The notes beneath the pieces are model-generated. The model did not search any database, was not told the DNA's origin, and saw only the letters and a program-made list of their open reading frames with translations. From assembly GCA_025358395.1 (NCBI GenBank), contig JANYJT010000225.1:1-7559 (forward strand): 7,559 nucleotides of DNA. Reading direction: 5' to 3'. Made by a program: the position numbers and the translations under genes. Origin of the DNA: Bacteroidia bacterium. Its GTDB lineage: Bacteria; Bacteroidota; Bacteroidia; Bacteroidales; Prolixibacteraceae. Positions 1 to 6,686 of this stretch are shown one piece after another; position 1 is the stretch's first letter, and each line of letters opens with the position of its first letter.

Positions 1-1375
1 TGATTGGAGAATCGCCTGCAAGGTCCTGCCCCCAAACCAGATAATCTGAAGCTTTTATGTTTTCAGGAAGAATAAGTGTGAGTGATTCATAGTCGCCAAA
101 TATAGCAATTGGCTTGTCCAGATTTTGGATATTCTGCTCCACTCTGATTCGTTTGGTAACATACTCCCGGTTAAGTGCACGTCCAATGGTAGCAATAGCC
201 ACAGCACCATTCGGATACATGGATGATAATACAAAAGGCTGATCGTAAGTGGGATCGATGACTTTTGCCAATGGCAGCCCGCGACTTACCCTAGCCGGGG
301 CAATTACTCTTAATGTATCGCCGGGTTTGTGAGCCTTGTTCCAGGTTTCCTTTTCAGCCAATACCCAGTAATCCTTTAAAGACGTAGTATCGATATGGTA
401 AGAAGATGAACCTACACCAAAAGGTTCTGCCAAGCGGTGCCACCTTACTCCTCTAACCACTTCATCAGATCTATGCTTGATGTCACGCCCTTTAGGGGGA
501 AATACATGATCAATTGTATTATTGGGAAGTCTTTCGGCAAAAGGATATCGCATAACACCAATGGCACAACCTAATCCTGCAGCAATATAGGGTTCATCTT
601 CGCAATTGATAATTCCTTTCGCACCAGCTTGAGCCTTGTATTTCAGCAAATCGGAAACTCTTTGAATAGTGAGAGGTTGGGCAATTACATTCTCTACATC
701 ATACGTTCTGTAGGTGTCACTAAATTCGATAGGCTTCTCGTTAAAGGCATGTTCAATAACCAGATTTGGTGCATAGGTGCGACCCAGTTGAGTCAGCATT
801 TTCCGCCATTGCTGGTTTCTGGATTGTTTGCCCCAATCCACCTTCCAATAAGCAAATCCGGCTGCATTGGCTGATTTCAAGCGTTCTGTCCAGTAGGCTT
901 CTGGTTCCACAGTCCCCGCGATAGGTGCTTCCTGCGCACATACCCAACCACCCAAGCCTTTCCACCCTCTAGATTTTACAGCTTCAACGATTTTTTTGAG
1001 GCGTTCTGTTGGATTTCCGGTAAAGGATGGGAAGCGTTCCTGACTTAATTCCAGGAGTCCAAAAGAAGGTCCGGATTTGCTTTTTTCAGCCAGGGGAATA
1101 TCCCAGGAATCGTCCATTACAAAAATCAGATCTTTTCTAATGCCGGGATAAAAGCTCACCCAATTCTGATAGGTACTATCTCCGAACATATTGGCTTCAG
1201 TCATTGCAACCCGGTGACCCTCACTTGATTTAAAGCTACAGACAAAACCTTGAATGTTCCAGGTACAGAAGTAATCCGGGGCATTTGAAGGTGAATCAGG
1301 TACGAGTGATCCGGGAGTTTGGGAATAACCAGCCTCTATTAGTATTGAAAGTGCGAATATTAGTATAATTCTCAT
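1..1375 (-). CDS. Exported clan GH-D-like (GH27/GH36-type) glycoside hydrolase, 3' end outside window
   Basis: The frame is open for 458 codons from the ATG at 1375-1373 to the left edge, with no internal stop; the C-terminus is missing. Residues 1-19 (MRIILIFALSILIEAGYSQ) look like a Sec signal peptide, with no lipobox cysteine after them, so a periplasmic or secreted soluble enzyme is expected. The body reads as a TIM barrel. VMDDSW at 86-91 matches the DDGW-type strand of GH27/GH36. GGW at 142-144 lies in the next strand region. YWKVDWG at 176-182 matches the K-x-D nucleophile motif, making Asp180 the candidate nucleophile. RTYDVE at 223-228 sits where the family acid/base Asp is expected, making Asp226 the candidate. 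The region after about residue 330 looks beta-rich, as in the usual C-terminal sandwich. The family role is a retaining alpha-galactosidase or related exo-glycosidase; the exact substrate cannot be read. It follows the GH115-like gene by 42 bases, so co-transcription is likely. Fold call fairly firm; alpha-galactosidase activity tentative. Confidence 0.75.
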   Translation of the reverse strand, partial: MRIILIFALSILIEAGYSQTPGSLVPDSPSNAPDYFCTWNIQGFVCSFKSSEGHRVAMTEANMFGDSTYQNWVSFYPGIRKDLIFVMDDSWDIPLAEKSKSGPSFGLLELSQERFPSFTGNPTERLKKIVEAVKSRGWKGLGGWVCAQEAPIAGTVEPEAYWTERLKSANAAGFAYWKVDWGKQSRNQQWRKMLTQLGRTYAPNLVIEHAFNEKPIEFSDTYRTYDVENVIAQPLTIQRVSDLLKYKAQAGAKGIINCEDEPYIAAGLGCAIGVMRYPFAERLPNNTIDHVFPPKGRDIKHRSDEVVRGVRWHRLAEPFGVGSSSYHIDTTSLKDYWVLAEKETWNKAHKPGDTLRVIAPARVSRGLPLAKVIDPTYDQPFVLSSMYPNGAVAIATIGRALNREYVTKRIRVEQNIQNLDKPIAIFGDYESLTLILPENIKASDYLVWGQDLAGDSPI

Positions 1376-1417
1376 TCTCTATTTTATGACTTTTAGGATT
1401 TGCTTATTAAATTCAAT

Positions 1418-3568
1418 TTAATTCCTTTTAAGGGCTTCTTCTTTAAGAGCCGTCAATGATTTATTTATTTTCATTAGTGGGAATGAGTTCGTGTACCAAT
1501 TTAAAAACAAACCATGCTGCCCTTCCAATAGATATTGTTGCGCGTGTTCAATTTCTAAAGCTGACAGACCTAAATTTCTGATCAATATATCTCTGTCTGA
1601 CTGATTCTTGTATGCGGTTAAGAAAAAATAAAGTAATTTGCTTAGATGGGTCATGTAGTAACTGTACAAACGCAAATTGTCATCAAAAAAGGTCTGCTTA
1701 TCCTGATCAAGGATTAACATCGTTTCAGTACATCTGTCTGATACTGCTTCAAATTTTGCTATGGTGATCTGCATGCCTTTCAACATAGCATCCACCTGGT
1801 TCTCGGAATCATTGTCTTTTAAATCTATCCGAAATGAACGTCCGGGAATGTGTTCATATCCAATTTCCCGTAAAGGGCTAAGATTTATGGAGTTGTCTGT
1901 TGAGAAAAACTTTTCAATGATCTGATCAAAAACTCTTGCATATCGTAAATCCTGAAAAATAAACTGGCGATCCATCCCTTTTAATACGGAGTTCTTTTGA
2001 CACCAGAATGAATTGAAATAATCTTTGTACAGCTGTGCGATTTCCCTGGCATTTTTCTCGCTATAATATTGTCTGGAGTAATCTAAAACAAACTGATCGG
2101 AGTTGTAATTGTCGAAATCCCACAACATTTTTGCGTTGGCCGAAATTTCCAATACAAACTCACGGATGTTCCCGGCATTAATAACAGAGAAGTAAAGAGG
2201 CGATTTACTGTTAACAAAACGATAGTTAAATTCCATTTTCCAGGGGCCCTCGGCTGGAGCAACATGAGCACCTGTTGAGGTAAATTGAAAGTTCATGTAG
2301 TATCCCAGCTTAACTGGCTTACTTGTATCGAAATTTACAATATCATCGTACGGGTAATGGTCGCGTCGGCCTGAACAATAGGTCCATATGATATTTTCAC
2401 TCACTGGAGGTTTAAGATATCCCTTGGACATCAGGGAAGCAAGTTCATCATAAAATGTCAGACGCACATATGGGTTAGGGTTGCCAGAAACTTCCTTAAT
2501 GTCATCGAGTTGAATTTGGAGCATCTTGTTAATCACATCGGCACGCTCTTTATCGCCTACCGGAGCATCTTCAAAAACACTCCAGAATGGCTGGTCGCCT
2601 TTACCTCTGAATGCTAGCGTCCAAAGATTTTCAATACCACTTTTTTGGACGGTTTCGGCATTATATTTAAAGAAATCGCGAATTGCCTGTTCGTTGGACA
2701 ACAGGAGTTTTGGCGGTTCTACTTTCCTCACTTCTTTCCAATATGAATCCCAGGAATTGAAGGATGTATTCAGACCGTTTGTATGGTGCGATGTAAGCAC
2801 CAATCCGTAGTCGTTAATGCGATAGGCTCCGGCCGACATTTTATAGCCAGGTTGAACCGTATTGGATGTCTCAACTGTATTTAGTTTGAGCCGAAGCACC
2901 GTTTCAAGCCAAATATTCTCATTTCCATCGGCGGCCTTTCTCCAGGGAGTAAAATAGTCCTCGTCGTTTGTCAGGAAGGCCCTGTACCGGACTTGAGGTG
3001 ATTTAAAGTAGAAATCGGTATTTGCAGGGACAGATATGCTATTCATTTTTACAGGAATCCACGAAGCCCAGTAATGCAGTGGTGGTATACCCAATATCTT
3101 TTCGCTGAAAGTATAAATTGCATAGATAGTCCCCCGAAGGTCATAGCCTTCAAGATAGATGCGGTTGTTTTTTAAATCTGCATATACCCTGTGCGATTCA
3201 AAACCGGTCAGTTCTCTGCTTTTGTCAACCGGAACTTTAATAGCTTTAGAAGCTCTGTTTACGATTACAATTGTAGTTTGAGCATCGTTTTTTTCCAAGG
3301 TGCCCTTAACTTCAGGATTGAAGCCCATCACATTTTTGAAATCCTTTTGAAGGGCAGTAAAAGCAATTTTTAGAGGGGCTGGTTCTTTGTCGGAGAAAAC
3401 GATTTTGAATTTATTCTTCTCCAGTAAGATATTCTCTGGGATTAAAGTACTCCCCTTCGTCGTCCAGGTTAAAAAGGTCAAAATAATAAAAAGGGGGAAA
3501 TGAATAATTCCAAATTTGGAATTTCTCCTAAACTGAAATATTTTCATAGTTGCATTTTTTATCAGCAT
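1418..3568 (-). CDS. Exported GH115-like (xylan alpha-1,2-glucuronidase family) protein with divergent active-site motifs
   Basis: This is a 716-residue protein. An ATG at 3568 opens the frame, but the in-frame ATG at 3547 (Met8) gives a more typical signal peptide (basic MKIFQFRRNSK, then a hydrophobic stretch at about 20-34) and follows an A-rich run, so it may be the true start. No lipobox is seen. GH115-like landmarks in order: YAIYTFSEKILGI at 149-161 with HYWASW after it; FLTNDED at 198-204; LRLKLNTVE at 225-233; SHH at 260-262; LAFRGKGD at 318-325; FYDEL at 372-376, retaining a candidate catalytic-region Glu375; IIW at 393-395; INAGNIRE at 463-470; and a helical region from about 490 to the end. 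Known GH115 enzymes remove (4-O-methyl-)glucuronic acid from xylan and other glycans. Two motifs differ from the consensus I recall: HHEPM reads HHTNG, and WADDN reads WTYCSG. The protein also stops after the helical domain, so the usual C-terminal beta domain seems absent. It may act on another substrate or be a non-catalytic binder. Family call good; activity uncertain. Confidence 0.85.
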   Translation of the reverse strand: MLIKNATMKIFQFRRNSKFGIIHFPLFIILTFLTWTTKGSTLIPENILLEKNKFKIVFSDKEPAPLKIAFTALQKDFKNVMGFNPEVKGTLEKNDAQTTIVIVNRASKAIKVPVDKSRELTGFESHRVYADLKNNRIYLEGYDLRGTIYAIYTFSEKILGIPPLHYWASWIPVKMNSISVPANTDFYFKSPQVRYRAFLTNDEDYFTPWRKAADGNENIWLETVLRLKLNTVETSNTVQPGYKMSAGAYRINDYGLVLTSHHTNGLNTSFNSWDSYWKEVRKVEPPKLLLSNEQAIRDFFKYNAETVQKSGIENLWTLAFRGKGDQPFWSVFEDAPVGDKERADVINKMLQIQLDDIKEVSGNPNPYVRLTFYDELASLMSKGYLKPPVSENIIWTYCSGRRDHYPYDDIVNFDTSKPVKLGYYMNFQFTSTGAHVAPAEGPWKMEFNYRFVNSKSPLYFSVINAGNIREFVLEISANAKMLWDFDNYNSDQFVLDYSRQYYSEKNAREIAQLYKDYFNSFWCQKNSVLKGMDRQFIFQDLRYARVFDQIIEKFFSTDNSINLSPLREIGYEHIPGRSFRIDLKDNDSENQVDAMLKGMQITIAKFEAVSDRCTETMLILDQDKQTFFDDNLRLYSYYMTHLSKLLYFFLTAYKNQSDRDILIRNLGLSALEIEHAQQYLLEGQHGLFLNWYTNSFPLMKINKSLTALKEEALKRN

Positions 3569-3598
3569 AAAATCAAATGGTTAGGAGGTAGCTTGCCC

Positions 3599-3618
3599 AT
3601 AAAGTTTTCAATCTTTAT
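3599..3618. repeat. Short AT-rich inverted repeat upstream of the GH115-like gene
   Basis: ATAAAG at 3599-3604 and CTTTAT at 3613-3618 are perfect 6-base inverted arms around an 8-base spacer, 31-50 bases ahead of the annotated GH115-like start. The 123-base gap holding it is the longest between any two genes here. The stem is all but one pair A-T, so a stable RNA hairpin is unlikely. It could be an operator-like site or chance. I found no convincing Bacteroidota-type promoter (TTTG and TAnnTTTG boxes) in this gap. Confidence 0.25.
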
Positions 3619-3691
3619 ATCAAACAAAACCGAGTCTTCATAATTTCTTCATTCGGTATTTTTGAGGAAGATCATTAAGAATATCGGTTTA

Positions 3692-4789
3692 CTAGTGCTC
3701 CGATTGCCCCGGGATTTCTGGAATGCCCGGATCATCCAAGACCTGCAAAGCGGTAGCGTCTCCCACTTTTGTCCAATCCTGCAATACCCAGACCACTTTC
3801 TTCTCTTTGGTAACTTCGATCAGTTGCGGACCCTTGCCTTGTTTTCCACGTGAAGTAAAGATGGTATTCCCATTAATGAGTCTGGTACAAGTTTGCGGTG
3901 CGGAAGTAAACTGGTATTCGGCTGGCAAATCCGTTTTACAATTGAACTCCCAAACTGTTTCTCCTCTGGGATTCACCTCGCGCGTAAGATTCTCCTTCTC
4001 ATCTGTGATCAAAGTGTTCCCATTTTTCAATCGGATAGCTGCCCAAGGCGATAGGATATCATATCTCCAGATTTCCTTGAAATTTTTGTCGTATTCGACT
4101 ACACAGTTCATGGTGAGAAATGGGATCAGATAGGTTCCCTGGGCGGTAACACGAGCTCGCCTGAACTGGCCATGTATACCATTGGGATCTGCTGGCAGCT
4201 TGTAAGGGAGTTCGTGTTCTGCCTCAATTTTTCCGGTTTTGATATTCGCAACCATCAGTTTGGGAGGGAGTCCATTGATGACAAACATTACCCGATCCAG
4301 CCCAATAGGTTGACATCCATGAATTTCTGTATGTTCCGGACTTCCTTTTGCAGTCTTGCAATCGTACCGCCAGACCACTTTTTTATCGGGAGTGATTTCA
4401 GCAATGTATTTCATTCGGGAGAAGAGAATGTTGCCATTGGAAAGCATCCACACGTCATCGAATTCCGGCCCTGCGCCGATGGAATAGGTCCAGATCACCT
4501 TGCCCCCATTGATAAGGAACATGATGTTGCAGTTTTCTCCGATATAAAGCATCGGATGCTGTGACAAACCATTTCCAGGCAGATTAGCAGGAGCAGTCGA
4601 ATCAACCCTGCTTACAAATTGAACAAATTCTTCGGCAGGTCCCAAAACAGGTACATTGGGCGCTGTAAAAAGGTGAAGCACATCCATGCACGGTGTCGAT
4701 TTGGAATTGGGTTTAACCTTCGGTTTTGCCGAAAGAGAACCCGAGAAAACCATTAAAAAGATCAAAAAAAATAAATTTTTCTTTTTCAT
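3692..4789 (-). CDS. Secreted beta-propeller protein (PQQ-like / arylsulfotransferase-like repeats)
   Basis: This is a 365-residue protein. Residues 1-21 (MKKKNLFFLIFLMVFSGSLSA) form a clear Sec signal peptide with likely cleavage after Ala21 and no lipobox, so it is periplasmic or secreted. The rest is a repeated blade pattern. Strands ending in K-x-V/I-W appear at 97-100, 137-140, 238-241, 277-280 and 331-334. They alternate with an N-G-N-T/I-L/F strand at 118-123, 256-261 and 307-311, with weaker copies near 160-170 and 211-222, so five to six blades of about 40-50 residues are visible. This is the pattern of PQQ-like and arylsulfotransferase-like propellers. Two IHG motifs, at 156-158 and 205-207, are possible functional loops, but no catalytic set can be assigned. 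The tail is short and proline-rich (354-360). It sits 77 bases after the DUF362 gene and 123 before the GH115-like gene. Possible roles are glycan binding, a lyase-like activity or a scaffold. The fold is well supported; the function is unknown. Confidence 0.8.
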   Translation of the reverse strand: MKKKNLFFLIFLMVFSGSLSAKPKVKPNSKSTPCMDVLHLFTAPNVPVLGPAEEFVQFVSRVDSTAPANLPGNGLSQHPMLYIGENCNIMFLINGGKVIWTYSIGAGPEFDDVWMLSNGNILFSRMKYIAEITPDKKVVWRYDCKTAKGSPEHTEIHGCQPIGLDRVMFVINGLPPKLMVANIKTGKIEAEHELPYKLPADPNGIHGQFRRARVTAQGTYLIPFLTMNCVVEYDKNFKEIWRYDILSPWAAIRLKNGNTLITDEKENLTREVNPRGETVWEFNCKTDLPAEYQFTSAPQTCTRLINGNTIFTSRGKQGKGPQLIEVTKEKKVVWVLQDWTKVGDATALQVLDDPGIPEIPGQSEH

Positions 4790-4866
4790 AATCAGGTTGT
4801 TGGTTGTTTATAATTCGTTTCCAATAGAAACTTGTTGACAATTTATGATGATATACAGCAGATATT

Positions 4867-6615
4867 CTACTTGGCAGATTTACTCACCGGAATAAATATA
4901 AATTCAATTCCTTTTCTATTTTTCGGATTGATATTCCGGGAATACCTCATGGTAATATCACCGTCCCAGTGTTCGAAAACACCCAAACTTTTGACTGGCT
5001 TGCCATCCTGCATGTATTTAATTCCTGAAGGCGCATTTTCTGGAATGGCCATTTCCCGAAGCACGTCATCAGCATTATCACGCACCAAAATACGTGGTAC
5101 ATTGTGGTAGGACGCTTCATTGTTGTTCTTGCTCTGCGCATAGATAAGATCAAGACCAACAGATTGAATGGCAACACCATCCAGAGAGGCTAAGACACAG
5201 GCAGGCCATTCAGGATTTTCATAGGGAACCACCTTGTTATTGAATGGAGGATTTGGGAAATGCAATGGATAACTTCTGTATTTTCTGCCGCAATAGAGCC
5301 CGTCAAGCAGATATAAAATCGTTTTTCCGCCAAGATTGGGAGATGCAGCAAGATCAACCAGTGGTGACCAGGCATTTTTAGTGCCCTCAAGTTTTGTATT
5401 CAAAATAGAATGTAATTCCGGAGTTCCCTTTATTGATCCGGCATGATTTTTACCTGTCATGGTTATTGCCGTTTGTCCCTCATCACCATCCTCCATGTAA
5501 TTATAAGGATAGGAATGAAGTTTTAGAATTGCAAGGTTGATCAGATAAGTTCCCTCCTTCACCTGTCTGGGAATTAGTTTGGCATCCTTGAAGTTTCCGG
5601 CTGAATAGTTGATTCCTTCCACCCAGTCGGCAACTTCCAATCCGGTATTATCTCCGTATGCCGGGTTAACGGGTTGCGACTTTTCAATAGGTTTTCCCTG
5701 AACAAACCGAACATCTTTGAACTCCTTCCAGACTTCCAGAAGTAAATAGGGATAAATTGACCTGCGCGCATCGTAGATCAGAATATCCTTTTGAATGACT
5801 CCTGCGTGGTAAACCAATTGACGAACCATTGCAAGTACCATTTGTGGTGAAGCATCGGTTTGGTTATCAACTTTAGTTGGGCTGCTGTTATTCAGGTTAA
5901 TTTTGACTAAAACGACTTCACCTGGTTGGTATCCCCGCTTTTCAAATCCTCGCATGTTTTGATTATAGAATTTGAAGATCCGGTCCCAGGCATCCATGTC
6001 CTTCTTGGTTCCGGTAAGTTTTTGCAAAGTAGCTGAAAGCATTTCATTGACTTTGATAATATCAGTATTTTTATCCAACCACCATTGATCTTCATTGAGT
6101 TTCCAATTCCCTGCCCATTTGGTGGCAAGAGGATTTCGTGCCATAACAACACGGCCGGGAAAAATCCCACGCGCTTCGCCAATTGGCATATTGGAAACTC
6201 CTGGTTTCCAGTCAAATCCAACTGCAGGTTTATAGGTTGTATCTTGGACTGCTGCTAATGAATCTGTTATTCCGGAAGGGAGAACGGTTATCCAAAGTGA
6301 TAAAACGATAATAATCAGTGTGGAGCTCCCAAGCACAAACCACCGGTACCGTGCAAAAATCTTACCCAGGTATTTAATGCCCAACAAACTGGTTACAACA
6401 CCTGTCAACCAGATTACAAATGCACTGGCAATCGGAAATGCCGCTTGCTGGCAAGGATAGGTGGCTCTGCTTGGTTTTGGAATGACGCGTATCAGGAACC
6501 AAAAAGTGGCTCCAATCCCAATTGTCCAGAAACATAACTTTGACCAGAATGGCTTCCCCCGTTCAACGAAATTCGCCACATTTTTAAGAAATTGATTTAT
6601 TGTCCACATAATCAT
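4867..6615 (-). CDS. Membrane-anchored DUF362 domain protein
   Basis: This is a 582-residue protein. It can start at the ATG at 6615 or at Met3 (6609). No cleavable signal is seen. Three hydrophobic segments lie at about 26-45, 58-80 and 91-112, with basic residues K81, K85, R89 and R91 between the second and third, which suggests that loop is cytoplasmic and the C-terminal domain faces the periplasm (inference). A YPCQQAAFP motif at 53-61 leads into the second segment; I recall similar Pro-Cys motifs in other membrane-linked DUF362 proteins. The DUF362 signature follows in order: VKIN at 237-240; a TDASPQMV-type segment at 253-260; IYDAR at 280-284; LKLH at 364-367; TGKNHAG at 387-393; LLDG at 436-439; and SLDGVAIQSVGLDLI at 477-491. 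Some DUF362 proteins carry a 4Fe-4S ferredoxin module; here the cysteines (28, 54, 442, 473) are scattered, so none is present. The biochemical function of the domain is not established. Its place among exported glycosidases suggests an envelope role in the same pathway. Confidence 0.85.
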   Translation of the reverse strand: MIMWTINQFLKNVANFVERGKPFWSKLCFWTIGIGATFWFLIRVIPKPSRATYPCQQAAFPIASAFVIWLTGVVTSLLGIKYLGKIFARYRWFVLGSSTLIIIVLSLWITVLPSGITDSLAAVQDTTYKPAVGFDWKPGVSNMPIGEARGIFPGRVVMARNPLATKWAGNWKLNEDQWWLDKNTDIIKVNEMLSATLQKLTGTKKDMDAWDRIFKFYNQNMRGFEKRGYQPGEVVLVKINLNNSSPTKVDNQTDASPQMVLAMVRQLVYHAGVIQKDILIYDARRSIYPYLLLEVWKEFKDVRFVQGKPIEKSQPVNPAYGDNTGLEVADWVEGINYSAGNFKDAKLIPRQVKEGTYLINLAILKLHSYPYNYMEDGDEGQTAITMTGKNHAGSIKGTPELHSILNTKLEGTKNAWSPLVDLAASPNLGGKTILYLLDGLYCGRKYRSYPLHFPNPPFNNKVVPYENPEWPACVLASLDGVAIQSVGLDLIYAQSKNNNEASYHNVPRILVRDNADDVLREMAIPENAPSGIKYMQDGKPVKSLGVFEHWDGDITMRYSRNINPKNRKGIEFIFIPVSKSAK

Positions 6616-6629
6616 TTTTATGAATATTT

Positions 6630-6681
6630 TTTCGAAACAGGTTGAGACCTCAAAACCTTCACATTTTTTCCCTGTTTGAAA
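6630..6681. repeat. Imperfect inverted repeat between the glycosidase-like gene and the DUF362 gene
   Basis: The arm at 6630-6641 (TTTCGAAACAGG) pairs with CCTGTTTGAAA at 6671-6681: eleven base pairs with one unpaired G at 6634 and a 29-base loop. It nearly fills the 71-base gap. A smaller stem, TTGA at 6642-6645 with TCAA at 6650-6653, lies in the loop. Read on the transcribed strand the stem is followed by A residues rather than a T tract, so it does not look like an intrinsic terminator. It could be an mRNA processing or stabilising structure, or an operator. The functional meaning is weak. Confidence 0.35.
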
Positions 6682-6686
6682 CTATT

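Noticed and set aside
629..874. Plus-strand open frame of 81 codons
   Set aside because: It lies wholly inside the minus-strand clan GH-D-like gene, whose frame is continuous and carries recognisable motifs; no family resemblance on the plus strand.
3625..3690. AAACCGA and TCGGTTT inverted 7-mers in the gap after the propeller gene
   Set aside because: The arms are short and about 50 bases apart with no T tract, so they are compatible with chance and do not form a convincing terminator.
3723..4564. Two plus-strand open frames of 130-136 codons opposite the propeller gene
   Set aside because: Both are antisense to a gene with a signal peptide and repeated blades, and show no plausible domain or start context.
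4790..4866. Possible promoter ahead of the propeller gene (TTGTCA-like box and TATAAA-like box)
   Set aside because: The spacing between the two boxes is about 23 bases, too long for a standard promoter, and no TAnnTTTG box is present.
5907..6221. Minus-strand open frame of 104 codons in another frame
   Set aside because: It overlaps the DUF362 gene in a different frame and shows no motif; it is a shadow frame.
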